A stretch of DNA of 64,000 nucleotides from Flavobacteriales bacterium (GCA_020635455.1 JACJZT010000002.1:124001-188000), one strand, 5' to 3'; positions 26,554 through 34,703 are shown, counted from the first letter of the stretch. Program-made: numbers and translations. Notes: generated by a model from the letters alone, not told the origin.

Positions 26554-26595
26554 TGCTAAATGTCCGTCTGAGCGTAGTCGAAGACACATTTAGCA
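26554..26595. repeat. Isolated stem-loop carrying one inverted core copy
   Basis: TGCTAAATGT at 26554-26563 pairs perfectly with ACATTTAGCA at 26586-26595. The 22-base loop holds CTGAGCGTAGTCGAAG, the exact reverse complement of the array motif CTTCGACTACGCTCAG. It lies between array 1 and the GIY-YIG gene, in opposite orientation to both arrays. Confidence 0.85.
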
Positions 26596-26660
26596 TTGAT
26601 TAAAATATTTTATTTTAGAATAAGTCAATTCATTAAGCTTAATTGGTCTGAAAATCAATT

Positions 26661-26966
26661 TTGAAGCAATATTTTGTCTACATACTTAAATGTTCTGATA
26701 ATTCATATTACACAGGTGTTACGAATAATTTGGAACGAAGGTTTGCAGAACATCAGATTGGGATAAATCAGGGCTCATATACGCATAATCGCCGGCCTGT
26801 TTCATTGGTATTCAATTCTAACTTTAATGATGTAAGGCAAGCCATATCTTTTGAAAAACAAGTTAAAGGATGGAGTAGAAAGAAAAAGGAAGCCTTGATC
26901 AGAAAAGATTGGAATAAATTAAAAGAGCTATCTGAATGTAAAAATGAAAGTTCAAGTAAGAAGTAG
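26661..26966 (+). CDS. GIY-YIG nuclease flanked by repeat arrays
   Basis: The protein has 101 residues and is a single GIY-YIG domain of the small UPF0213/YhbQ-like kind. The opening YFVYILKCSDNSYYTGVTNN holds the GIY (VYI, Tyr7) and YIG (YTG, 17-19) elements. Arg26/Arg27 in LERRFAEH, His31 and Glu65 in SFEKQVKGW supply the expected catalytic residues. The C-terminus is lysine-rich. The start is TTG; no ATG is available. The stop TAG takes its G from the first base of array 2. The gene is enclosed by array 1, the stem-loop and array 2. I infer that its DNA target is related to these repeats, by analogy with GIY-YIG nucleases linked to repeated sequences. Confidence 0.92.
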   Translation: MKQYFVYILKCSDNSYYTGVTNNLERRFAEHQIGINQGSYTHNRRPVSLVFNSNFNDVRQAISFEKQVKGWSRKKKEALIRKDWNKLKELSECKNESSSKK

Positions 26967-27249
26967 GCTTCGACTGCGCTCAGCCTGACAACGACTGCGC
27001 TCAGGCTTCGAATACGCTCAGCCTGACAACGACTACGCTCAGGCTTCGACTACGCTCAGCCTGACAACGACTACGCTCAGCCTGACAACGACTACGCTCA
27101 GGCTTCGACTACGCTCAGCCTGACAACGACTACGCTCAGGCTTCGACTACGCTCAGCCTGACAACGACTACGCTCAGCCTGACAACGACTGCGCTCAGCC
27201 TGACAACGACTGCGCTCAGCCTGACAACGACTGCGCTCAGCCTAACAAG
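26966..27249 (+). repeat. Repeat array 2: fourteen copies of the core
   Basis: It starts at the last base of the GIY-YIG stop codon with GGCTTC and a core at 26972, and ends near 27249, 30 bp from the dnaN stop. Fourteen cores are joined by GCCTGACAAC or GGCTTC, the two spacers alternating more often than in array 1. Cores 1-2 and 12-14 read GACTGCGCTCA. Cores 4-11 read GACTACGCTCA, and core 3 is GAATACGCTCA. The orientation is the same as array 1. Confidence 0.95.
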
Positions 27250-27279
27250 AAATTTGAGATGTAAGCTCTAAACTGATGA

Positions 27280-28398
27280 TTAGTTGTTGATCATCATTGG
27301 CATGATCAGCATTAGCATGTCTTCTCCTTTTTCCATTTCATTTGGTAGGATAAGACCTGCACTCTTAGGCGAACTAAGTTCCATTTTGATAACATCTATA
27401 TCGAGACTTCCCAAAAGTTCCAGTAATAATTTCGAATTAAATCCGATCTCTAAGTCTTCCCCGTTGTATTCACAGGCAATTCTTTCGTTTGCCTCGTTGT
27501 TCAGATCATTGTCTTCGGCGGAGATGTTTATTTCGCTTCCACTTAATTTAAGGCGTATCTGATGCGTGGATTTGTTCGAAAAAATTGAAATCCTTTTTAC
27601 CGTATTGTACAGATCATCTCGGCTCATGATCAAAACATTCGGGTTATCCTGAGGTATTACGGCATTGTAATTCGGGTACTTTTCGTCAATGAACCGGCAT
27701 ACAAGTTTGGTATCACCAAAAGAGAAAAATGCGTTTGAACGATTATAATCAACCTGAACCGGAACAGAAGCTCCTGACAAGCTGGTCTTCAATAGGTTTA
27801 GTGCCTTTTTGGGAAGTATAAAATTATGAACAACACCCGGCTTAACATCTGAACGCTTTATCTTCACAAGCCTATTGGCATCGGTTGCAACAAAGGTTAT
27901 ACCATTTTTTTCAAGTTCAACGAAAACACCTGTGAGGTTCATTCTTAACTCATCATTGCTCGTGGCAAATAAGGTCTTTGCAATGCAATTTTGCAAAGTG
28001 TCGGATGCGATGCTGAACGAAGATTCAGATTCAACTTCCGGGATCTTTGGGAAATCAGATCCTGCCAAACCTGCTAATTTGTAACTTCCAAATTCGGATT
28101 TGATCTGCACCTGAAAGGTTTTGTCGTCAATGGTAAAAGTTACCGGTTGGTTGGGGAGTGATTTTAATGTTTCAAGCATTAAGCGGGAAGGTACCGCAAC
28201 TGAAATTTTGCCATCTGATTCTACCGACATTTCAGTACTCATGCTGGTTTCAAGATCTGTACTGGTAATCGTGAGTGTTTTTTTATCAATGTTAAATAAA
28301 AAATTTTCAATAATGGGAAGGGTAGGTTTTGAAACCAGAATACCACTGATTTTTTGTAAATGTTCTACCAGTGATGTTGTATTGGCAATGAATTTCAT
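27280..28398 (-). CDS. dnaN: DNA polymerase III subunit beta (sliding clamp)
   Basis: DnaN is the ring clamp that holds DNA polymerase III on DNA. The protein has 372 residues from the ATG at 28398, the standard length; a TTG three codons upstream is rejected. Family segments include the N-terminal MKFIANTTSLVEHLQKISGI, VSRPTLPI-like SKPTLPIIENFLF, VFVELEKNGITFVATDANRL and the C-terminal LIMPMMIN. It stands alone here, not beside dnaA, and converges on repeat array 2. Confidence 0.97.
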   Translation of the reverse strand: MKFIANTTSLVEHLQKISGILVSKPTLPIIENFLFNIDKKTLTITSTDLETSMSTEMSVESDGKISVAVPSRLMLETLKSLPNQPVTFTIDDKTFQVQIKSEFGSYKLAGLAGSDFPKIPEVESESSFSIASDTLQNCIAKTLFATSNDELRMNLTGVFVELEKNGITFVATDANRLVKIKRSDVKPGVVHNFILPKKALNLLKTSLSGASVPVQVDYNRSNAFFSFGDTKLVCRFIDEKYPNYNAVIPQDNPNVLIMSRDDLYNTVKRISIFSNKSTHQIRLKLSGSEINISAEDNDLNNEANERIACEYNGEDLEIGFNSKLLLELLGSLDIDVIKMELSSPKSAGLILPNEMEKGEDMLMLIMPMMINN

Positions 28399-28528
28399 AA
28401 TTGGCAAATTTACATAACAATGGATATAGATTTCAACAAATAATTAGTAGTTTTATACAATAAAAGTGAGCTTAATTAATCTGACCGGCTAAATGTTTTC
28501 GTCCTGAAATTTTCAAACGAATACTGTT

Positions 28529-28536
28529 TATCTTTG
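28529..28536 (+). promoter_or_regulatory. -7 promoter element for the thioesterase-smpB pair
   Basis: TATCTTTG matches TAnnTTTG. It lies 26 bp before the ATG at 28563. The -33 position is not clear. Confidence 0.5.
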
Positions 28537-28562
28537 CAAACAGACTGCATTATTATAATTTT

Positions 28563-28967
28563 ATGCTATCAATTTTTAAACCCGGTGATGTAAAGACTTT
28601 CGAAAGAGAAGTTTTGGAAACTGACGTGGCACAGTTTGATTCGGGAATGGTACATCCTGTTTATTCAACTTTCGCTCTTGGTAGGGATGCGGAATGGGTT
28701 TGCCGATTGTTCGTTATTGACATGAAGGAGGAAGGGGAAGAGGGGATAGGCACTTTTTTAAACATCAAACATCACAGTCCCGCATTTATTGGCGAAAAGG
28801 TTTTATTTACGGGTATTTTTCAGGAACTCAAAGGCAACAACATTTTTTGTGATTTTAAGGTAAATGCCGGAAACAGACTGATTGCTGAAGGAAATACCGG
28901 TCAGAAAATTTTATTAAAAGAAAAGATCCATTCAATATTTAATTCGATTCGTGGCGAAGGACAATAA
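28563..28967 (+). CDS. Hotdog-fold thioesterase, FlK-like
   Basis: The protein has 134 residues. The arrangement 'VHPVYSTFALGRDAEWVCRLFV ... GIGTFLNIKHHSPAFIGEKV' and the long beta strand 'VLFTGIFQELKGNNIFCDFKV' match the FlK-like thioesterase group, with a candidate acidic residue in KEEGEEG and His in IKHHSPA. The acyl-CoA substrate is unknown. The last 17 bp overlap the start of smpB, so they share an mRNA. It might serve the acyl-CoA routes in the window, but nothing proves this. Confidence 0.8.
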   Translation: MLSIFKPGDVKTFEREVLETDVAQFDSGMVHPVYSTFALGRDAEWVCRLFVIDMKEEGEEGIGTFLNIKHHSPAFIGEKVLFTGIFQELKGNNIFCDFKVNAGNRLIAEGNTGQKILLKEKIHSIFNSIRGEGQ

Positions 28968-29409
28968 ATCAAAAGGGCTTAGTATTAAGAATAAAAAAGC
29001 TTCATTTGAATTTCATCTGGAGACAAAATTCGATGCAGGAATCGTGTTAACCGGTTCAGAGGTAAAGTCCATTAAGGCAGGACATGCAAACATTTCCGAT
29101 GCATATTGCATCGTAGAACCAGAGGGTATTAAAATAAAAAATATGCATATCTCGGAATTTAAAAATGCCGGTTATTCGCAACATTCTCCTCTAAGGGACA
29201 GACAATTATTGCTTACCAAAAGAGAAATAAAAAAGGTAAAAGATAAGCTAAAAGACAAGGGGTATACTTTAATACCCATTGAAGTATTTCTTTCAGAAAG
29301 GGGTTTTCTTAAACTTAAGATCGCCCTCGCTAAAGGTAAGAAAAACTACGATAAAAGAGAAGATCTCAAAAACAAAGACCTTAAAAGGGAACTGGAACGT
29401 TACATCTGA
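28951..29409 (+). CDS. smpB: SsrA-binding protein SmpB
   Basis: SmpB brings tmRNA to stalled ribosomes for trans-translation. The protein has 152 residues. The beta-barrel core is clear: IKNKKASFEFHLETKFDAGIVLTGSEVKSIKAG and LKIALAKGKKNYDKRED, followed by the basic C-terminal tail KNKDLKRELERYI. The start is GTG (VAKDNKSKG), within the end of the thioesterase gene. No tmRNA gene was seen in the window. Confidence 0.96.
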   Translation: MAKDNKSKGLSIKNKKASFEFHLETKFDAGIVLTGSEVKSIKAGHANISDAYCIVEPEGIKIKNMHISEFKNAGYSQHSPLRDRQLLLTKREIKKVKDKLKDKGYTLIPIEVFLSERGFLKLKIALAKGKKNYDKREDLKNKDLKRELERYI

Positions 29410-29454
29410 CCAGTCTTCTTAATATACTATTTCAAGAAAAATTTAATACCGGAC

Positions 29455-30819
29455 TTAAAGCATCATTTCAGCGTAGTATTTATAAAAATACGGTATGGTT
29501 TCAATTCCTTTGTAAAAATTGAAAAGACCATAATGTTCATCTGGCGAATGTATAGCATCGCTGTCGAGACCAAAACCCATTAGTACGGTTTTTAAACCAA
29601 GTTCCTTCTCAAAAAGTGCAACAATAGGTATACTTCCCCCTCCGAAAGTCGGGATAGGAGCTTTCCCAAAAGTTGTTTCCATGGCTTTTGATGCAGCCTT
29701 AAATGCAATTGAATCGGTAGGTGTGATTACCGCTTCGCCTCCATGATGAGGAGTGACTTTAACTTTAACACTTTTTGGTGCAATTGAAATAAAGTGATCT
29801 GTAAAAAGTCTTGTGATCTCTTCCGAACTCTGGTTAGGAACCAGTCGCATCGATATTTTTGCATAGGCTTTTGAGGGAAGCACGGTTTTAGCTCCTTCGC
29901 CGGTATATCCACCCCATATTCCGTTAAGTTCTAATGTCGGCCTAATACCGGTTCTTTCCAGTGTGGTATATCCACTTTCTCCCATAACTTCATCGATATT
30001 CAGGTCTTTTTTATAATTTTCCAGATCAAAGGGCGCCTTGTTAAGCGATTCTCTGTCATCAGAGCTTAGTTCATTTACCTTATCATAGAATCCCGGAATG
30101 GTTATGTGTCTGTTTTCATCGTGTAAAGATGAGATCATATCACATAAAATATTGATTGGATTTCCTACGGCACCTCCATAAACTCCTGAATGCAGGTCAC
30201 GGTTGGGACCTGTTAGTTCAACTTCAACGTAACTAAGTCCTCTGAGTCCGACATCAATAGACGGTGTATCGTTGGCGATCATTCCTGTGTCCGAAATCAA
30301 TACTACATCCGCTTTTAGTTTTTCCTTATTGTTTTTAACATAAACCGACAAATTTGTACTTCCTACTTCCTCTTCTCCTTCGATCATGAACTTTACATTA
30401 CAACTAAGTGAATTGGTTTGCATCATGGTTTCGAATGCTTTTAAGTGCATGTACATCTGCCCTTTATCATCACATGCGCCACGGGCATAGATCTTTCCAT
30501 TGCGCACTTCCGGTTCGAATGCAGGTGAGGTCCATAGTTCATCCGGAACAGAAGGCTGAACATCGTAATGCCCGTAAACCAGGATCGTAGGTAAGGACGG
30601 ATCCTTGATTTTTTCCCCATAAACTATGGGATATCCGGTGGTTTCTTCGATAACTACCTTGTCGGCACCTGCTTGTTGCATCTTAGTTTTTACAAACTCT
30701 GCTGTTTTTCTCACATCGTTTGCAAACTTGCTGTCTGCACTTATACTTGGGATCCTTAAAAGTTCGAACAACTCGTTTAAGAATCTTTCTTTGTTTTCTT
30801 CTAAATAGGCTATGTGCAT
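29455..30819 (-). CDS. M20 family dipeptidase/metallopeptidase
   Basis: A cytoplasmic zinc dipeptidase of the ArgE/DapE/CNDP type is likely; there is no signal peptide. The protein has 454 residues. Metal and catalytic motifs are complete: YGHYDVQP with the first His and Asp, ARGACDDKGQ with the bridging Asp, IEGEEEVGS with catalytic Glu and a metal Glu, and LISDTGM. The lid dimerisation domain begins near DLHSGVYGGAVGNPI. The C-terminal His lies in SDAIHSPDEHYG. It is a single-gene unit between smpB (convergent) and the TPR gene. Confidence 0.93.
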   Translation of the reverse strand: MHIAYLEENKERFLNELFELLRIPSISADSKFANDVRKTAEFVKTKMQQAGADKVVIEETTGYPIVYGEKIKDPSLPTILVYGHYDVQPSVPDELWTSPAFEPEVRNGKIYARGACDDKGQMYMHLKAFETMMQTNSLSCNVKFMIEGEEEVGSTNLSVYVKNNKEKLKADVVLISDTGMIANDTPSIDVGLRGLSYVEVELTGPNRDLHSGVYGGAVGNPINILCDMISSLHDENRHITIPGFYDKVNELSSDDRESLNKAPFDLENYKKDLNIDEVMGESGYTTLERTGIRPTLELNGIWGGYTGEGAKTVLPSKAYAKISMRLVPNQSSEEITRLFTDHFISIAPKSVKVKVTPHHGGEAVITPTDSIAFKAASKAMETTFGKAPIPTFGGGSIPIVALFEKELGLKTVLMGFGLDSDAIHSPDEHYGLFNFYKGIETIPYFYKYYAEMML

Positions 30820-31006
30820 TTTTTATTCGTTGATGTGCGAAATTAAACATTAATGCACGTTTATGCGAATTAATAAAACTTTGGCTTTAAGGTTTGCAGA
30901 TCAGCAGATCCGGGTTTGTAGAATAATGTAAATTCGAATAGCAGTTTATTGAAATGACTGCAAAGTTTTGTACGCCCGCCTTAAAACCGCCTTAAATTAA
31001 CACGTT

Positions 31007-31528
31007 CTATTTGCAGTGTTCAGCAAGATAGGAATCGGCCATTTTTAAACCGTATTTGCTTGCATTTCTCATTGCATCACAGGCTTTTTCAGGCATTTTC
31101 AAATAGTAGTAGGCTACACCGATGTTGACCCAGGATTGTGCGTATTCGGGTTCTTTTTCCAGTGCGATCTGGTACCACTTTAAGGCCTCATTGAAATCGG
31201 ACTGTATTGCATAAATTACACCTATATTGTTGTAATATAATGCTTTGTCGGTTATGCTGATGCAGGTTTTGTAATCGCTTATGGCATCATCAGGTTTATT
31301 GACCTTTTCATAGATCAGGGCTCTTCTGAAAATATAAGACTCCGTGTTCGGCTGTGCTTTTATGGCATTATTAATGTAAAATAAGGCTGAGTCGAACTTC
31401 TGATTCTGATACAGGTAATTAGCTCTTTCAAACATCATCTGACCCAGATCTCCGGCTTGAGCAAAGCCTGCATTTCCAAGAAAGAAAATGCAAATTATTA
31501 GTGTGATTTTTTTTATTTTGATATACAT
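31007..31528 (-). CDS. Secreted or periplasmic TPR protein
   Basis: The protein has 173 residues. A signal peptide (LIICIFFLGNAGFAQ) ends near residue 24. Four TPR repeats follow, with motifs such as DSALFYINNAIKAQPN, DDAISDYKTCISI, NEALKWYQIALEKEPEYAQSWVNIGVAYYYLKMP. The C-terminus resembles the SEL1/TPR ending KACDAMRNASKYGLKMADSYLAEHC. It is the last gene of the minus-strand cluster downstream of an ECF sigma factor, but a terminator lies between it and the preceding gene. It probably acts as a protein-binding scaffold in the periplasm. Confidence 0.82.
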   Translation of the reverse strand: MYIKIKKITLIICIFFLGNAGFAQAGDLGQMMFERANYLYQNQKFDSALFYINNAIKAQPNTESYIFRRALIYEKVNKPDDAISDYKTCISITDKALYYNNIGVIYAIQSDFNEALKWYQIALEKEPEYAQSWVNIGVAYYYLKMPEKACDAMRNASKYGLKMADSYLAEHCK

Positions 31529-31545
31529 AGCTATTTTGGTTATTT

Positions 31546-31572
31546 ACAAAAAACCCCGGATTAACCGGGGTT
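31546..31572 (-). terminator. Rho-independent terminator
   Basis: AACCCCGG and CCGGGGTT form a perfect 8-bp stem with a five-base loop. On the minus strand it is followed by a T run. It ends the transcript of the 158-residue secreted protein gene. Confidence 0.88.
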
Positions 31573-31593
31573 AAATCGTTTGTTTTAAAAGGT

Positions 31594-32070
31594 TTAGTAC
31601 AAGTACCAGTTATAGTATGAACCGTAAAGTTCCAGTTCAAACGTTTGATAGCTGCAATACTTTGAAATCGGTCCCCACGTAGTTTTACTTCCATCTGTAA
31701 ACTCAGCTACTGCATACAAGGATGTGGTGCCATTTGAAACGTTTACTGCTCCATTTCCGTAAGGAGAAACATAACCTTCAAGATAACCATCGATATAGCA
31801 ATAAACATAATTACCGGTGTGGTTGTCAAACAAGGCCTTGCATCCTCCGCCACCTCTTGCACCTTGCTCTGCGGGCTGAACTGCTTTTGAAGTCTGACCA
31901 TCACCATTTTTTCGTTCACCAACTTTGATGTTAGGATCAGCTCCCCTTGATTTTTCCATTTTTGCATTGTCACCTGATCCGCCATCCTTAGAAGAATTCT
32001 GCGCCGATGAAGTAAAACTAAGGCCACAAATAAGTAAACCTACAGTTAAAATTTGATTAATTCTTTTCAT
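31594..32070 (-). CDS. Small secreted glycine- and tyrosine-rich protein
   Basis: The protein has 158 residues and a signal peptide ending at SSAQ. The mature N-terminal half is low complexity (SSKDGGSGDNAKMEKSRG). The second half has a beta-rich domain with 'CKALFDNHTGNYVYCYIDGYLEGYVSPYG' and 'SLYAVAEFTDGSKTTWGPISKYC', ending in aromatics (YGSYYNWYLY). No family is recognised. It resembles short extracellular beta-sandwich proteins. Its location suggests control by the upstream ECF sigma factor. Confidence 0.7.
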   Translation of the reverse strand: MKRINQILTVGLLICGLSFTSSAQNSSKDGGSGDNAKMEKSRGADPNIKVGERKNGDGQTSKAVQPAEQGARGGGGCKALFDNHTGNYVYCYIDGYLEGYVSPYGNGAVNVSNGTTSLYAVAEFTDGSKTTWGPISKYCSYQTFELELYGSYYNWYLY

Positions 32071-32116
32071 AATAGTTTTAATTTTTTTTTGATTGAATAC
32101 TGCTATATATACATTT

Positions 32117-32124
32117 CAAAATTA
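32117..32124 (-). promoter_or_regulatory. Possible -7 promoter element
   Basis: Reads TAATTTTG on the minus strand, matching TAnnTTTG, 47 bp before the ATG at 32070. No -33 partner was found. Confidence 0.35.
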
Positions 32125-32224
32125 TAAGGTAAATTCTAAAATCTAAATTTTTTGTGAAATATCTTTAATTGAATCCATAAGTAGCTGATAATCAAATATA
32201 AAATTGAGGATTTTTTTTTAATTT

Positions 32225-33169
32225 TCAATTCCAGTCCGATCCAAAATCATTAAAACCATTAAAGGCAATGCCAAAAGAAAGTGTATTTACATTCGGTCCT
32301 TGCGATTTTTTAAAGGCAGATTCGGGGTAATATTTTGCGTAAAATAACACATCTCCATATCCAAAATACAAGGAGTAGCCAAGTCGCAATTCATCCAAAT
32401 TATAATCACCTTTCACCTTTCTTTTAGTATTACCATTGTCTTCCCATTTTTGTTTTTGGTGAGTTTTAAGTAAGTAACCCATTTGCACTCCGGCAGCCAC
32501 TTCAAGAGCATCTCCATGCTTGTTTTCATTTCCTCTGAACTTGATCAACACCGGAACTGTGAGGTAGGTGCTTACCAGTTTGTTCTTCTTATAGTTAATA
32601 TCCGGATTGACCGTATAGCTTAATACAGCACTGTCTTTTAAAAGATCGATGTTGTTTTTGAACCGGTAGTTGTTCCAGTCAAAACCGATACCGTATACCA
32701 GGAAAAGCCTTTTTTCGATGATGTCAATATTTTGTTCGAACAAACGAAGGTTGAAATTAGCGCCTTTTCCATTTTCAAGCTTCAGGTCTTTATACCCCTC
32801 AGGCATATCCAGACTTCCGTCGTTAAGGAACAGATTAAAACCCAGGTCGAAATTAAACCAGTGTGTCTGATTTTTCTGATAAGGACTACCTGTTCTTTTT
32901 TCATCAATGATTATTCGTTCCTGTCTTACGATCTTTTCTCCTTCCTTGTCGTTAATTTCCATATTGTCCTCATCCAGTCGTATCGAATCGGTTGTGGTGA
33001 TGATCTCTGTTCTTCCGTCCTTTTCAACAATACGGGTATCCACCGTGATCTTCATTTTTTTGCCTTCAATGGTTTTGGTTTTCTTTACCTTCAGGGTGTC
33101 GGATTGAGCCATAAGCATGTTTGCTAAAAGTAGGGCCAGAATGGTTGTGATTGAATTTATCGTTTTCAT
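32225..33169 (-). CDS. Outer membrane beta-barrel protein (PorT-like) with charged N-terminal region
   Basis: The protein has 314 residues and a signal peptide ending near LMAQ (residue 22). Residues 25-95 are charged and repetitive (KVKKTKTIEGKKMKITVDT, IRLDEDNMEINDKEGEKI), probably a periplasmic segment. From about 105 the barrel strands follow (HWFNFDLGFNLFLNDG ... VSTYLTVPVLIKFRG ... LRLGYSLYFGYGDVLFYAKYY). It lies 19 bp after the anti-sigma gene. I infer that this barrel is either the target or the sensor of the sigma system. Confidence 0.75.
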   Translation of the reverse strand: MKTINSITTILALLLANMLMAQSDTLKVKKTKTIEGKKMKITVDTRIVEKDGRTEIITTTDSIRLDEDNMEINDKEGEKIVRQERIIIDEKRTGSPYQKNQTHWFNFDLGFNLFLNDGSLDMPEGYKDLKLENGKGANFNLRLFEQNIDIIEKRLFLVYGIGFDWNNYRFKNNIDLLKDSAVLSYTVNPDINYKKNKLVSTYLTVPVLIKFRGNENKHGDALEVAAGVQMGYLLKTHQKQKWEDNGNTKRKVKGDYNLDELRLGYSLYFGYGDVLFYAKYYPESAFKKSQGPNVNTLSFGIAFNGFNDFGSDWN

Positions 33170-33188
33170 AATATCTTTTTATGTTTTG

Positions 33189-34010
33189 TTATTTTACTTG
33201 AATTAATGCATTTGCATAAACCGTGTTTCCTTTAAGTTCAAATCCCAGGCTTGGTTTTTTTGCTTTTAAATTTGGGGTCATCTTAACTGAAATGTTCGGA
33301 ATGTCTCTTAATACCAGCAGCGTTGTTTTTTGAATTCTGTTGAATTTAACAATCAAGTTTTTACCTTCTGTTTCGGCATTGGGATGCGGATACTCAAGGT
33401 TAAGGTTTTCTGTTTTGGCCACATTTTGAACATACGAACCTGAATACTTCAGATCAACTTTCTTTACGTTCATTTCAAAAGGTACCCATTGATTGGCTTT
33501 AATGCCGGTTGGTTTGTTTTGGGTAGATCTTACATCCCTTTTATGCTTTGTATTTGCGAATTGGGAAGGTATTATCGGTGAAACCCGCTTGTTTTGATCG
33601 ATGTTGTCAATAAGGGGTACTTCTTCATTATTTATTTTTTGGTCGTTTGCTGCGATTGGGTCACGGTTATCTGAAAGTTCGGTACGGTCCTGTTGGGCAA
33701 GATCTGATCGTTGTTTATAAAAATAAAAGATCACAGAGGATATCAACACAAAGGAAGCCGCGATCTTTAATACAGAAACAAAATGTATCTTATATGCCGG
33801 AACTGAAATTGCCACCAGCATGGCTTCTTTTTCGGGCATGCATATATTTTTTTCCGGACTTAAAATGGTTTGTTGCATTAGTTCCCATTCTTTTGAATAA
33901 AAAGGATCCGCTTCAATTTCGGTCTTGATCTTATTGGCATCTTCTTCAGTCAAATTGCCCTCAAGCAATTCGAACAGCAGAAATTCATAATTTTCTTTGT
34001 TTAATTTCAT
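33189..34010 (-). CDS. Probable membrane-bound anti-sigma factor
   Basis: The protein has 273 residues. The N-terminal part (1-70) is cytoplasmic and helical, with FLLFELLEGNLTEEDANKIKTEIEADPFYSKEWE typical of zinc-free Bacteroidota anti-sigma domains. One membrane helix lies at about 76-98 (FVSVLKIAASFVLISSVIFYFY). The rest is periplasmic, with a low-complexity stretch rich in charged residues. The start lies 7 bp after the sigma-factor gene, a classic sigma/anti-sigma pair. Its exact sensing input is unknown. Confidence 0.8.
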   Translation of the reverse strand: MKLNKENYEFLLFELLEGNLTEEDANKIKTEIEADPFYSKEWELMQQTILSPEKNICMPEKEAMLVAISVPAYKIHFVSVLKIAASFVLISSVIFYFYKQRSDLAQQDRTELSDNRDPIAANDQKINNEEVPLIDNIDQNKRVSPIIPSQFANTKHKRDVRSTQNKPTGIKANQWVPFEMNVKKVDLKYSGSYVQNVAKTENLNLEYPHPNAETEGKNLIVKFNRIQKTTLLVLRDIPNISVKMTPNLKAKKPSLGFELKGNTVYANALIQVK

Positions 34011-34017
34011 TTCTTGT

Positions 34018-34500
34018 TCAAATAAGTGTTTCGATCTTTCCTATACATTCTTTCAGAAACTGTCGTGCTCGAAATATGTTTACTTTCACCTGTGCTTCTG
34101 TCATTCCTGTGATCTCGCTAATGGTTTTATAATCATGTCCTTCATAGTCACGCAACAGAATGGCACTTTTTTGATTTTCAGGTAATTTATTTACCAGTTT
34201 GTCAAGAATCTCTTTTGTACCGGTGTATGTATCCTGTTTGTAAACCGGTTCTTCCATCTGTTCCGTGCTCATGAACTTTTTAGTATATCTGATGTGGTCG
34301 ATCATTTCGCGATATGCAATGGTAAATAGATAGCTTTTTGCTTTTTCATAAATTACAGAATCGATCCTGACCCAAACCTTCTCGAAGGTGTTTTGTACAA
34401 TGTTTTTTGCCTCATCCCTGTCTTTAATGCTTTTTAAGACAAATCTGAAAATGCCATCTGCATGATCCTTTACGCATTGATTGTATTGTGCCGGGGTCAT
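34018..34500 (-). CDS. RNA polymerase ECF sigma-70 factor
   Basis: The protein has 160 residues with the two-domain layout of extracytoplasmic-function sigma factors. Region 2 holds NIVQNTFEKVWVRIDSVIYEKAKSYLFTIAYREMIDHIR, and region 4 holds DYEGHDYKTISEITGMTEAQVKVNIFRARQFLKECIG. The C-terminal helix-turn-helix for -35 recognition is complete. It is followed directly by its probable anti-sigma factor and a barrel. Targets probably include the downstream genes, but this is inference. Confidence 0.93.
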   Translation of the reverse strand: MTPAQYNQCVKDHADGIFRFVLKSIKDRDEAKNIVQNTFEKVWVRIDSVIYEKAKSYLFTIAYREMIDHIRYTKKFMSTEQMEEPVYKQDTYTGTKEILDKLVNKLPENQKSAILLRDYEGHDYKTISEITGMTEAQVKVNIFRARQFLKECIGKIETLI

Positions 34501-34525
34501 TTTCTTTAAGTAGAACTGATAGGTT

Positions 34526-34533
34526 CAAAATTA
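34526..34533 (-). promoter_or_regulatory. Possible -7 promoter element of the sigma-factor operon
   Basis: Reads TAATTTTG on the minus strand, 25 bp ahead of the ATG at 34500. This is a housekeeping-type TAnnTTTG element, so the operon may have a basal promoter besides any autoregulation. Confidence 0.4.
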
Positions 34534-34658
34534 GTTACAAAATTTGTTCCTAAATTTGGTCTGTAATATTTAAGCTCCTTATTTTTAGACTCTTATATTT
34601 TAAAAATAACTTGCCCCGAAGCCTGTAATTACGGTCTTTTAACTTTTTTAAAGTTTGT

Positions 34659-34690
34659 TTTGAAAAAAGTGATTTATTATATTATTTTTG
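34659..34690 (+). promoter_or_regulatory. Promoter of the tRNA-Lys gene
   Basis: TTTG at 34659-34662 and TATTTTTG at 34683-34690 are separated by 20 bp, an excellent match to the Bacteroidota -33/-7 consensus. The tRNA starts 14 bp further. Confidence 0.7.
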
Positions 34691-34703
34691 CGGCTCTTTT
34701 AAC

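Noticed and set aside
26304..27249. Repeat arrays as a CRISPR
   Set aside because: The spacers are only two fixed short sequences, repeats are 11 bp, and no cas genes are present.
28563..28967. Thioesterase as PaaI
   Set aside because: The motif order fits the FlK-like group, not the HGG-type PaaI hotdog, and it is 16 kb from the paa cluster.
31743..32027. 94-residue minus-strand frame inside the small secreted protein gene
   Set aside because: It is an alternative frame of a gene with a good signal peptide; it has no features of its own.
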